Below are positions 7,687-15,938 of a DNA stretch of 64,000 nt, piece after piece. The position numbers were made by a program, and so were the translations under genes. Origin of the DNA: Bowmanella pacifica (GTDB lineage: Bacteria; Pseudomonadota; Gammaproteobacteria; Enterobacterales; Alteromonadaceae). The notes below the pieces were generated by a model. It searched no databases and was not told the DNA's origin. It was given only the letters and a program-made list of their open reading frames with translations. Each line of letters opens with the position of its first letter. Position 1 is the first letter of the stretch. The stretch spans positions 744,001 through 808,000 of the forward strand of contig NZ_BMLS01000001.1 in assembly GCF_014645355.1 (NCBI RefSeq), in the 5' to 3' direction.

Positions 7687-9066
7687 ATGCACAGGATGGG
7701 GCCAATTGCACAACAGGTTGAAAGCTTACGCAGCTATTTCAACACCGGTGTCACTAAAGAGCTGAGCTGGCGACGTCAGCAGTTAAATCAATTGCTAACC
7801 ATGACCCAGACCCATCAGCAGGACATTGTTGACGCGCTCAAACAAGATCTGGGTAAGGCTGAACAAGAGAGCTGGCTGGCGGAAATCGGCTTTCTGGAAG
7901 ACGATATCAAACACAGCCTTAAGCATCTGGCCAAGTGGTGCAAGCCCCGCAAGCTTTCCACTCCCATGCTGGCCCAACCCGGCAGCAGTTGGTTGCAACC
8001 CGAGCCACTGGGTACGGTGCTGATTATTGGCGCCTGGAATTATCCCTTTCAGTTACTCTTAGCCCCATTAGTCGCCGCCATTGCCGCCGGTAACTGCGCG
8101 GTGGTCAAGCCATCTGAACTGGCCGAACACACCAGCGCCCTGATTGCCCGCTTGCTACCCCGTTATCTCGACAGTAACGCCTATGCGGTGGTGGAAGGGG
8201 GCGTGGAACAAACCACCGAGGTACTTAAACAGAAGTTCGATCATATTCTCTACACCGGCGGAGAGACGGTAGGCAAAATAGTTATGAAAGCCGCCGCCGA
8301 GCACCTAACGCCGGTCACCCTAGAACTAGGTGGCAAAAGCCCCTGCATTGTCGCCAGCGACTGCGATCTGGATGTCACCGCCGCGCGCATTGTGTGGAGC
8401 AAGTGGATGAACGCCGGGCAAACCTGCGTGGCCCCGGATTACATTCTGGTGGAAAACGCCTTCGTCGATAAACTTACCGCCGCTATTGTCAGCAAGTTAG
8501 ACGCCTTTTACGGGCAAAACCCGGCCCAAAGCCCCGACTATGGCAGAATTATCAATGCCCGCCACCTGGCCCGTTTGCAGTCGTACCTAGAGGGGCAAAA
8601 GGTGATTTGCGGTGGCCAGGTAGATGAAAATACCCGTTATATGGCGCCAACCCTGGTACAAAACCCGGCCCTGGACAGCCCACTGATGCAGCAGGAAATA
8701 TTCGGCCCCATCTTGCCTATTGTCGAATTGGAGCGTATTGAGCAGGCCACGGATTTTATCAACCAACGGGCCAAGCCACTAGCCCTGTACTTGTATACCC
8801 GCTCTCAAAGCTTAGAACAGCAGATACTGGCAGGCACCAGTGCCGGTAGCGTCTGTATCAATGACGGCATGATGTTTATGGCTAACCCGGCGCTGCCTTT
8901 TGGTGGCGTGGGCAACAGCGGCATGGGCCGTTATCACGGCCAGTGGGGCTTTGATACCTTTAGCCATATAAAAGCCGTGATGAAACGCAGCACCCGTTTT
9001 GACATTGACTGGCGTTACCCGCCCTTTAGTGCCAAAAAAATGAAAATGCTCAAGTGGGTGAAATAA
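7687..9066 (+). CDS. NAD(P)-dependent aldehyde dehydrogenase (class 3 / coniferyl aldehyde dehydrogenase-like)
   Basis: A 459-residue aldehyde dehydrogenase, the short class-3-like length without the usual N-terminal extension. Landmarks: NYPFQLLLAPLVAAIAAGN with the KPSE cofactor segment, TGGETVGK, catalytic base Glu213 in LELGGKS, and nucleophile Cys247 in AGQTC. The C-terminal hydrophobic/aromatic end resembles coniferyl and fatty aldehyde dehydrogenases. It would oxidise an aldehyde to the acid in the cytoplasm. ATG 7687 is used; ATG 7696 is equally possible, since neither has a strong ribosome site. The next gene starts on its stop codon. The operator upstream links it to the TonB receptor and periplasmic oxidase genes, so its substrate is probably a product of that system. 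Confidence 0.92.
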   Translation: MHRMGPIAQQVESLRSYFNTGVTKELSWRRQQLNQLLTMTQTHQQDIVDALKQDLGKAEQESWLAEIGFLEDDIKHSLKHLAKWCKPRKLSTPMLAQPGSSWLQPEPLGTVLIIGAWNYPFQLLLAPLVAAIAAGNCAVVKPSELAEHTSALIARLLPRYLDSNAYAVVEGGVEQTTEVLKQKFDHILYTGGETVGKIVMKAAAEHLTPVTLELGGKSPCIVASDCDLDVTAARIVWSKWMNAGQTCVAPDYILVENAFVDKLTAAIVSKLDAFYGQNPAQSPDYGRIINARHLARLQSYLEGQKVICGGQVDENTRYMAPTLVQNPALDSPLMQQEIFGPILPIVELERIEQATDFINQRAKPLALYLYTRSQSLEQQILAGTSAGSVCINDGMMFMANPALPFGGVGNSGMGRYHGQWGFDTFSHIKAVMKRSTRFDIDWRYPPFSAKKMKMLKWVK

Positions 9067-9482
9067 TGCTTCAGCCTTTTCATTTAGCCATACCTGTCAC
9101 CTCACTGGCCAAGGCCAGACGCTTCTATGGCGAATTACTGGGCTGTGAAACCGGGCGTTTCAGTGAGCAGTGGATAGACTGGAATTTCTTCGGCCACCAA
9201 CTAGTCACGCACTTAGTGGAACAGATACCCAGCGCCCCGGCCCATAACGAAGTGGATGCTCATGCGGTACCTGTGCCGCATTTTGGCGTGGTGCTGGCCT
9301 GGTCTGACTGGCAGCAACTAGCCGACAAACTCACCCACGCCGGCTGTGACTTTGTGATCAAACCCTATATTCGCTTTAAAGGTCAGGCCGGTGAGCAGGC
9401 CACCCTTTTCTTACTCGATCCCTGCGGTAATGCCCTGGAATTCAAAGCCTTTAAAGATCTTAATCAACTCTTCGCGGTTTAG
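9066..9482 (+). CDS. VOC family protein (glyoxalase-like dioxygenase fold)
   Basis: A 138-residue single-module VOC protein. The ATG overlaps the aldehyde dehydrogenase stop (TAATG), indicating translational coupling. Metal-ligand-like positions are visible: His in PFHLAIPV, His in PHFGVVLAW and Glu in CGNALEFKAF, with the FLLDPCGN motif common in the family. Partner and reaction are unknown; the operon context suggests a step in the same catabolic route as the aldehyde dehydrogenase. Its last 4 bases overlap the end of the convergent PLP-enzyme gene. Confidence 0.82.
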   Translation: MLQPFHLAIPVTSLAKARRFYGELLGCETGRFSEQWIDWNFFGHQLVTHLVEQIPSAPAHNEVDAHAVPVPHFGVVLAWSDWQQLADKLTHAGCDFVIKPYIRFKGQAGEQATLFLLDPCGNALEFKAFKDLNQLFAV

Positions 9483-10765
9483 GGGCCATCGGCCCCCAGT
9501 ACCGGCCAGCGGGCCACTAACCGACCATTGCGCATAACCAGCAGATGACCAAATTGCAGCAACACCGCCTCGCTTTGTAGGGGCCGTAAAAATACCCAGT
9601 CATCCACCGCCAGCGGCAGTTTTGCCGAGCCGCTTAACCCTTGCTGATTGGAGCTGTCATACAGGCCATTAAAACTCAGCCCAGGCGGTGACCAGGGAGC
9701 CACCAGCCATTTACCGCCGTAGATAAAAAAGCTCATCTGCTGATTGGGATCCCACCAACTTGCCACGCTGCCCAGCCATTCCTGGGTCGGTACTCCTTGA
9801 TTTAGCTGTTTTTTTAATACCCGGGTGGCAATGGCCGCGGCCGGTTCAAACTCTGCCAGTATTGGCAGGTCAAAATCCAGCGGCTTTAACAGACAGGAAC
9901 CGACCGACAAATCATTTACTTGTGTGACATCGCCGTAACGCAAAAAAGTGGGGCTACCGGCGCCGTTAAAACACAGCGGCCGCTCAAACCAATCTGGGTA
10001 TGCACTGCGAATCTGTTCCACATAACCACCATAACGGGCCTGTACTTGCGAAAACTCCCGTTCACCTAAAAAGCCGGGTAGTTTACTGACATGGGCGTCG
10101 TAACCCATTAGACCGGAAAACTGCAGATGTTCGGGATGAGCGGCCACCAAATCCAATGCTTTGGCGAAGCTGGCTGGCTCATTAAAGCCGCCACGATGCA
10201 GGCCCACATCAATCTCAAAGTTAACTCTCAGTAGCAAGTCTTGTTGTTTGGCCAGTTGCAGGTATTGCTCCAGCCTTGGCAGGCTGTCAATCAGCCACTG
10301 CAATTGCTCTGCGGGAACAAAGCCCTGTGTCTGTGGCTGCCAGCGTTGATAAAAGGCCGCGGCAGATGCCACCGGCATAGGTTTACCAAACAGAATATCG
10401 GCATCGGGTTTGGTTTTGGCCAGCGCCTGTAAAAAGGGCAAATGGAACACCATATAAGCATGGCTTTGGGTACGCTTGGCTATATAGTCAAGCAAGTCGG
10501 GGCTTGGCAGCGACTTCACCACCATGCGATAGGTTTTCTCTGGCTGGCGGCTGAAAAACGCATTTAACCGCGACAGATTATGGTCCAGTTTATCCAGATC
10601 GATCAGTAGCGACGGATGGGTAATATCAGCGCTATCTAAAGCAGAAGATAAGCCCTGAAAATAAGGCTCGATGGCACCGGCATTATCCTGCGGCTTGGCC
10701 AGCCAGGCACCGCCCAGCACCGCCACACCAGCGCCGGCTTTTAAAAAGGTGCGTCTGCTTGTCAT
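9479..10765 (-). CDS. Tat-exported PLP-dependent enzyme of the D-threonine aldolase / DSD1 / alanine racemase-like fold
   Basis: A 428-residue protein beginning with a twin-arginine signal (SRRTFLKAGAGVAVLGGAWLA), followed by a fold-type III PLP barrel. The PLP lysine is probably Lys84 in YRMVVKSLP. Other barrel landmarks are LLRVNFEIDVGLHRGG and LCFNGAGSPTF. Cytoplasmic relatives ('amino acid deaminase/aldolase', D-threonine aldolase, D-serine dehydratase) act on D- or beta-hydroxy amino acids. Tat export fits folding with cofactor before secretion. Oddly, the C-terminal metal site of D-threonine aldolase and D-serine dehydratase (an H-x-C after PN) appears replaced by PLQSE. It is the last gene of the cytochrome c / FAD oxidase operon. 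Fold confident, reaction unknown. Confidence 0.83.
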   Translation of the reverse strand: MTSRRTFLKAGAGVAVLGGAWLAKPQDNAGAIEPYFQGLSSALDSADITHPSLLIDLDKLDHNLSRLNAFFSRQPEKTYRMVVKSLPSPDLLDYIAKRTQSHAYMVFHLPFLQALAKTKPDADILFGKPMPVASAAAFYQRWQPQTQGFVPAEQLQWLIDSLPRLEQYLQLAKQQDLLLRVNFEIDVGLHRGGFNEPASFAKALDLVAAHPEHLQFSGLMGYDAHVSKLPGFLGEREFSQVQARYGGYVEQIRSAYPDWFERPLCFNGAGSPTFLRYGDVTQVNDLSVGSCLLKPLDFDLPILAEFEPAAAIATRVLKKQLNQGVPTQEWLGSVASWWDPNQQMSFFIYGGKWLVAPWSPPGLSFNGLYDSSNQQGLSGSAKLPLAVDDWVFLRPLQSEAVLLQFGHLLVMRNGRLVARWPVLGADGP

Positions 10766-10829
10766 CTCAACCTACTCCATTATTTATTCAGTTATCAGCC
10801 ATTGAAGCCCTTGCAGAAACAAGCAGCAC

Positions 10830-12248
10830 TTACACGCCCAGCACCTGCTTTAAATGTGCATTCAGCAATTTGCCCTTGGGATCCAGACTTTCCCGAATGG
10901 CAAGAAAATCCTGCCAGTGCTTGGGGTACAGTGCCGCCAGTTGCGGGGCCTGTAAGGTATGGATCTTGCCCCAATGGGGCCGCCCTTCGTACTGATGGAA
11001 AATCGGTTCAATTTCGGCAAAAAACGGCCGGTAATCCAGGTCGCCAAACTGGTGGATGGATAACACCGCACTGTCTCGCCCCTGATACATGGACAGCATT
11101 ATGTCGTCGCTTTTCACATGCCGATATTCAATAGGAAAGCAGGCCGGCAACTTGCGCCGCTCAATGGTATCCAACACCTTACGCAAACATTCCGGCCCGG
11201 CTTCCACCGGCACCGAGTACTCCATTTCACAAAAGCGTGTGGTTCTGGCATGGGCCAGCACCCGATATGAGGGGCCGGTTCGAACCACCGGCGGGTTGCC
11301 GCCAAAGGCTTTGTCCAGCAGCCAGGCATATAAGGATTCCCCTACCCCAGGTAGCCAGGACACAGATTCAAAAACCTGGCGCAACTGATTCAAGGCCCCG
11401 GGGTCCTCTTCCCCCTGATTCACATCTGCGGCTTTGGCCTCATTGGTGGTCACTGAGATACCCAGAGGCGAATAAGGCAAAGCAAAGATTTCAAAATGAC
11501 GGTTGTTGCTCATTCGCAGATCAAGCTCAGAGAGCATCTGTTCAAGGGGTTCAACCTGGCTGACTTCGGTCAGACGGTAGCTATTTTGGCATTGCAAACG
11601 CACTCTGGAGACAATACCCAAGGCACCTAAGTGGGTTCGAGCGGCGTTGAATATTTGCGGATGCTGCTGGGCGCTAACGTCCAGCAATTGCCCATCCACT
11701 GTTGCCAACGTAAGCCCCGCCACCTGAGTAGACAGTGAGCCGAAGTGTTTGCCGGTGCCATGAGTTGAAGTGGCAATAGCCCCGGCCAGGGACGGGTAAT
11801 CCATATCAGGCAGATTTTGCGTAGCCAGTCCGACACTCTCAAGCAAAGGGCCCAGACTATGCAAGCGCGTGCCGCCCCAGACCTCGGCTTGCCGGGTGGC
11901 CGGGTCGTGGCTGACCAAGCCCGACAAATAATCCGTGGTCAGCAAGGTATCGTCGGTAGGCACTAAGGCACTGAAGGCATGACTGGAGCCCACCGCCCGC
12001 ACTGTGCCTTTGGCCTGGGTCAAGCCTTGCAACAACTGCTGTTCGTTACGTGGTGCCAGACGCTGCGACGGATAACAACTGTGATTCTTGCCCCAGTTAA
12101 TCCAAGGCAGCGGTTTGCCCGGCACATAGGGCGCAGCCAGTGGCGGCGAAGCCGGACTAGGTGAACAGCCCGCCAAAGGCACAGTAGCGCTGGCGGCCAA
12201 ACCTTTGAGTAAAGTACGTCTGCTGATCCCCGATGGGTTAGTTGTCAT
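10830..12248 (-). CDS. Tat-exported FAD-linked oxidase, D-arabinono-1,4-lactone oxidase family, lipoprotein
   Basis: A 472-residue flavoprotein. The N-terminus has a twin-arginine motif (SRRTLLKG) and a lipobox (LAGC, Cys28), so it should be folded with FAD, exported and lipidated. The PCMH-type FAD domain shows VRAVGSSHAFSALVPTDD, where His may bind FAD covalently, and AGAIATSTHGTG. The C-terminal aldono-lactone-oxidase domain ends with the family signature RPHWGKIH and LDPKGKLLN. Relatives oxidise aldonolactones, alditols or similar. The start is ATG 12248, set by a perfect AAGGAGG 6 bases upstream; it overlaps the cytochrome c gene by 11 bp. The cytochrome is the obvious electron acceptor, making a dehydrogenase more likely than an oxidase. 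Substrate unknown. Confidence 0.88.
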   Translation of the reverse strand: MTTNPSGISRRTLLKGLAASATVPLAGCSPSPASPPLAAPYVPGKPLPWINWGKNHSCYPSQRLAPRNEQQLLQGLTQAKGTVRAVGSSHAFSALVPTDDTLLTTDYLSGLVSHDPATRQAEVWGGTRLHSLGPLLESVGLATQNLPDMDYPSLAGAIATSTHGTGKHFGSLSTQVAGLTLATVDGQLLDVSAQQHPQIFNAARTHLGALGIVSRVRLQCQNSYRLTEVSQVEPLEQMLSELDLRMSNNRHFEIFALPYSPLGISVTTNEAKAADVNQGEEDPGALNQLRQVFESVSWLPGVGESLYAWLLDKAFGGNPPVVRTGPSYRVLAHARTTRFCEMEYSVPVEAGPECLRKVLDTIERRKLPACFPIEYRHVKSDDIMLSMYQGRDSAVLSIHQFGDLDYRPFFAEIEPIFHQYEGRPHWGKIHTLQAPQLAALYPKHWQDFLAIRESLDPKGKLLNAHLKQVLGV

Positions 12249-12570
12249 GCCCCACCTCCTTGGCATCGCCCAGCATAAAGTCGATCAGGACCTGCATATC
12301 CTCCTGGGTGCAGGCACTGCAATAGCCCATGGGTGGCATGCCACCTATGCCTTCAATGCTGTTTTTCAGGATCTGCTCGCGACCTTTTTGCATACGCGCC
12401 TGCCAATCTTGAATATCGCCCAGAAGCGGTGCACCGGTGTTGGCCGCCGCATGACATTGCAGGCAGTTATGACCCAAAAGCTGCATTTGTTCCGGGGTCA
12501 TCTGTGCCTGGGCAGTGCTCACCGACAAGCTTGTCAGTATTAGCGCCAGAGGGCGTAAGTGCGAAGTCAT
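12238..12570 (-). CDS. Periplasmic c-type cytochrome (cytochrome c5-like)
   Basis: A 110-residue exported monohaem cytochrome with signal peptide (cleavage near AQA), haem motif CLQCH (Cys36, Cys39, His40), a probable axial Met in GGMPPMG (Met78 or Met81) and the second cysteine pair CSAC (84 and 87) typical of the cytochrome c5 group. It is first in the operon with the FAD lipoprotein, which it overlaps by 11 bp, and probably carries electrons from that enzyme to the respiratory chain. Its promoter carries the TetR operator at 12590-12605. Confidence 0.93.
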   Translation of the reverse strand: MTSHLRPLALILTSLSVSTAQAQMTPEQMQLLGHNCLQCHAAANTGAPLLGDIQDWQARMQKGREQILKNSIEGIGGMPPMGYCSACTQEDMQVLIDFMLGDAKEVGHDN

Positions 12571-12589
12571 AAAGTCTCACCGGCACAAA

Positions 12590-12633
12590 TTGGACGAACG
12601 TCCAAATTACAATTCACACTATTGTTTTGTCAA
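12590..12633 (-). promoter_or_regulatory. Promoter and TetR-type operator 2 (cytochrome c / FAD oxidase / PLP operon)
   Basis: On the minus strand TTGACA (12633-12628) is followed after 18 bases by TAATTT (12609-12604). The palindrome TTGGACG-AA-CGTCCAA (12590-12605), perfect over seven-base arms, overlaps this -10 and lies 20 bp before the cytochrome start. This geometry suits repression by steric block. Confidence 0.82.
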
Positions 12634-12758
12634 CAAGTTGTTAACCGGCTCTGGAATGGGGTTTGGCTGAATGTTGCCTGACAAAAGCGATGTTCAATGG
12701 CTTGGCTTTAGGTTCGACTCCCAACACTAACAGTGTCACAGAAGCCTCGCTCTCAATC

Positions 12759-13412
12759 TTAAGTCTGTGCATTGAACAGACTGGCAAACAGCCGCTTCAG
12801 GCACTGATGGACAAATTCAGCATCAAATTCACGCCCGCCGTTGGCATGGGCAAACTCCATCTGACTGATAGCCGCCAGAATCAGATGGGCATCCTGCCAG
12901 GGCATGTCACTACCAAAACGCTGGCAAACCGACTCAATCATCTGCAACTGCATATGGGTAAAGGCCTGAATCTTAGCGGCCAGCGGTTCTGCCACATTAA
13001 AGGCATACACAAAGTGACTTTCTACCCCCAGTTCTCGGCGTCGCTGCGTCACCCCGGCCTGAATATGCTGAGTCAGAAAATCCGCTAACTGGCTGGTCAG
13101 AATATCCAGTTGCGCCGCCGACACGCCGCCTTCCGACAACTGGCATTGCTGATCAATATTGGCCCTAACCTTATCCCGGTAAGGCTGGGTTTGCTCAACA
13201 AAGCGGTCAAAGGCAGCTTCAATCAAATTGTCCAGCGAACCGAAATAATAACTGGTCAGGGACAGACGCACCTCGGCACGACTGGCAATAGTGCGATGCG
13301 ATAATGCGGCCAGGCCGCCGTCGGCAATCAAATCCAGCGCAGCCTCAAGAATCTTGCCCCGGGTAATTTCGCTCTTTGCTGCCTTCTTATCCACCGTGCC
13401 GCTCATCCCCAT
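12759..13412 (-). CDS. TetR/AcrR-family transcriptional regulator
   Basis: A 217-residue regulator with the TetR N-terminal helix-turn-helix (residues about 15-60: ITRGKILEAALDLIADGGLA, then ALSHRTIASRAEVRLSLTSYYFGSL) and an all-helical ligand-binding C-terminus. It lies between the cytochrome c operon and the TonB receptor gene, both of which carry near-identical palindromes on their promoters, so it is the likely repressor of the regulon at 7585-15938. The inducer is presumably the imported substrate or a product. No palindrome was found directly on its own start, though operator 3 lies 135 bp upstream and could affect a divergent promoter. Confidence 0.9.
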   Translation of the reverse strand: MGMSGTVDKKAAKSEITRGKILEAALDLIADGGLAALSHRTIASRAEVRLSLTSYYFGSLDNLIEAAFDRFVEQTQPYRDKVRANIDQQCQLSEGGVSAAQLDILTSQLADFLTQHIQAGVTQRRRELGVESHFVYAFNVAEPLAAKIQAFTHMQLQMIESVCQRFGSDMPWQDAHLILAAISQMEFAHANGGREFDAEFVHQCLKRLFASLFNAQT

Positions 13413-13518
13413 CCTCGACTCAAGAATACAAAGGCCTGACGTTATCCAAGCACCCTAAGCCAGTCAAGCCGCTTTCACCTTACCCCACACAGAGAAAAAA
13501 CAATTTCATTACAAGTCG

Positions 13519-13564
13519 TTGACATTTCCTGGTATCAGAAATTAAATTGGACGAGTGTCCAATT
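13519..13564 (+). promoter_or_regulatory. Promoter and TetR-type operator 3 (TonB-dependent receptor)
   Basis: TTGACA (13519-13524), a 17-base spacer and TTAAAT (13542-13547) form a strong sigma-70 promoter. The palindrome AATTGGAC-GAGT-GTCCAATT (13545-13564), perfect over eight-base arms, overlaps the -10 and covers the expected transcription start. A good ribosome site (AGGAGA) and ATG follow at 13611. Confidence 0.85.
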
Positions 13565-13610
13565 AAAATAAAACCGACCAATACGGCCGGACGCACGCAG
13601 GAGACCCCCT

Positions 13611-15938
13611 ATGCACCTTAACCCGAAACTCAGTGCGCTAGCGCTATCCACCAGCCTGGCCCTTGCCCCCGCCTGGGCTCAGGAAGCGTCACCGGCCGAC
13701 GACGGCGGTTTGGAAGTGATTATGGTATCGGCACAAAAACGCAGCCAAAGCGTGAAAGATGTGCCAATTTCCATCACCGCTATCCCGGCACAAAAGCTTA
13801 TCGACAACAACCTCAGCACCGCCGAGCAGCTATCCAGCAGTATTGCCAACTTTTCGGTGGGTCAAACCGGTCAGGGCTTTGCCATCAATATGCGCGGCCT
13901 GGGATCGGGGTCGAATCAGGGTTTTGAACAAACCGTAGGGACTTATGTAGACGGGATTTACCGCGGCCGGGCACAGTTAATGCGCAGTAGCTTTCTGGAT
14001 GTTGAACGTATTGAAGTATTACGTGGCCCCCAAAGCACCTTGTTTGGTAAAAATACCACAGCTGGTGCTCTGAATATCCTGACCGCCAAACCCACAGATG
14101 ATTTACGTGGCTACCTGCACGGCGCCTATGAGATAGACAATGGTTACAGCCTGGAAGGCGCAGTGGGCAATGCCCTGAGTGACAATGTGCAAGGGCGCGT
14201 GGCGCTGAAACTGATCAACGAAGACGGCTTTTTGCACAACAGTCTGATGGGCAGGGATGAAGTAGCCCGTAATAGCCTGTTAGGGCGAGTATCTCTGGCC
14301 TGGCAACCGGCCGACGATATCGATGTGCTGCTACGTTACCAGTTTGACCGTGAAGACTCCGACGGCGTGCGTAATGCCCAGCCGGTAGCGGAATCCATTT
14401 ATCTAAATGGTGGGGCACAGTTGCCGGACTACTTTGGCGATCCCCGCCAGTATGTGCTGGACGATGTAACGCAAAAAGGCCTGCGTGAACTGGGGGAAGA
14501 CGAAGGCACTGACTATCAGGCCGACCACCTGACTCTGGATGTGCAGTGGCAACTCGGTGACCTGAGTCTGACCTCAGTGACAGGCTGGCAACGCTATGAC
14601 TTGGCGCTCACCAGTGACGGTGATGACAGCCCGGTGCCGCTGGTGTATCGCCAGTACAACGACGAAGAATACCGTCAGCTCAGTCAGGAATTGCGTTTAA
14701 CCTCAGACTGGCAGGGTGCCTTTAATTTTATCGCCGGCGCTTACTATCAGGATACCGAGCTGGACTTTGCCGAAGCCTATCGCATTTACCCGCTGAATGC
14801 GCTGGGGCCGCGTGACTATCAGAATGATTCAGATACCTGGGCGCTGTTCAGCCAGTTGGACTACAGCTTTAACGAGCACTGGCAGGCAACGCTGGGCCTG
14901 CGCTATTCCCAGGAAGACAAACAAGCGTCCCGCACCCTGACGCTGGTAGAACTGTCCAGCGGAGAGGTGATTGCCGAGCAGGATATAGTCAACGTACCGG
15001 ATATGTTGCAAGCCATGGGACTACCAGCCCAACTGCCACCGGAAATGTATCTGGGGATTCTCGCCAGCGAATTGCAATTAGAGCAACATGCTGTCAGCGG
15101 CGAGCGTACCGAAAAAGCTTTTTCACCGGCACTGAACATTAAGTACAAGTTTGACGGCGGTATGCTGTACGGCGCGGTATCCACCGGTACCAAGGCTGGC
15201 GGTTTTGATGCCCGGGCTAATGTGGCCAAGGACTGGGAGTTTGAAGACGAGTCGGTACTGGCCTACGAACTGGGTGCCAAGCTCACCCTGGATGACGGTG
15301 CTGCCGACCTTAACCTAGCCCTGTTCAATATGGCGTTTGAAGATCTGCAAACCTCCACCTTCGACGGTACCGCTGGCTTCTTTGTGGAAAATGGCGGTAA
15401 ATCCACCAGCCGCGGTGTGGAACTGGATGGCCGCTGGCAGTTTGCCGACAACTGGCGTTTATCCGGCAACCTCGCCTGGCTGGATTTTAGTTGGGATGAA
15501 TTCAAAGGCGCCAAATGCTTCTACAGCCTGATGTATAGCCCCGATAACGTTGAGGCCGACGGGCAGTCTTGTGATATGTCCGGCAAAACCGGGGCTTTTG
15601 CGCCCAAATGGTCCGGCTCCCTGGACCTGGATTACCTGATGGAGGTTGGTGACGGTCTGGAGCTAAAAGTGAATCTGCAAACCCAGTTTAAGTCCATGCA
15701 TTACACCAACTACGATCTCAATCCCTATACCGCCCAAAGCGGCTACGGTAAGTTGAATCTGCGCGTGGCATTAGCCGATTATGCCAACGGTTGGTCGGTG
15801 GCCTTGCTGGGCAAAAACCTCACCGATAAAAATACCATCAACTACTCCACCGATATGTCCTTTGGCCCGGTGGGCATGTATAGCGTATACACCGAACAAG
15901 GGCGCAGCGTTACCCTGCAGTTCGGCTATCAATTCTAA
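13611..15938 (+). CDS. TonB-dependent outer-membrane receptor
   Basis: A 775-residue receptor with signal peptide (cleavage near AWA-QE, residue 23), a TonB-box-like stretch (LEVIMVSAQKR), the plug domain with VERIEVLRGPQSTLFGKNTTAGALNI-type signature (residues about 125-150), and a 22-strand-like barrel ending in the outer-membrane C-terminal phenylalanine (FGYQF). Its look matches the alteromonad/sphingomonad TonB receptors for organic substrates rather than siderophores. It would import the substrate of the TetR-controlled pathway across the outer membrane. The 3' end overlaps the convergent aidB-like gene by 29 bp. The ligand cannot be read from sequence. Confidence 0.93.
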   Translation: MHLNPKLSALALSTSLALAPAWAQEASPADDGGLEVIMVSAQKRSQSVKDVPISITAIPAQKLIDNNLSTAEQLSSSIANFSVGQTGQGFAINMRGLGSGSNQGFEQTVGTYVDGIYRGRAQLMRSSFLDVERIEVLRGPQSTLFGKNTTAGALNILTAKPTDDLRGYLHGAYEIDNGYSLEGAVGNALSDNVQGRVALKLINEDGFLHNSLMGRDEVARNSLLGRVSLAWQPADDIDVLLRYQFDREDSDGVRNAQPVAESIYLNGGAQLPDYFGDPRQYVLDDVTQKGLRELGEDEGTDYQADHLTLDVQWQLGDLSLTSVTGWQRYDLALTSDGDDSPVPLVYRQYNDEEYRQLSQELRLTSDWQGAFNFIAGAYYQDTELDFAEAYRIYPLNALGPRDYQNDSDTWALFSQLDYSFNEHWQATLGLRYSQEDKQASRTLTLVELSSGEVIAEQDIVNVPDMLQAMGLPAQLPPEMYLGILASELQLEQHAVSGERTEKAFSPALNIKYKFDGGMLYGAVSTGTKAGGFDARANVAKDWEFEDESVLAYELGAKLTLDDGAADLNLALFNMAFEDLQTSTFDGTAGFFVENGGKSTSRGVELDGRWQFADNWRLSGNLAWLDFSWDEFKGAKCFYSLMYSPDNVEADGQSCDMSGKTGAFAPKWSGSLDLDYLMEVGDGLELKVNLQTQFKSMHYTNYDLNPYTAQSGYGKLNLRVALADYANGWSVALLGKNLTDKNTINYSTDMSFGPVGMYSVYTEQGRSVTLQFGYQF

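Noticed and set aside
12663-13088. 141-codon + strand frame
   Set aside because: It is antisense to the TetR gene, whose protein is clearly family-conserved; no ribosome site.
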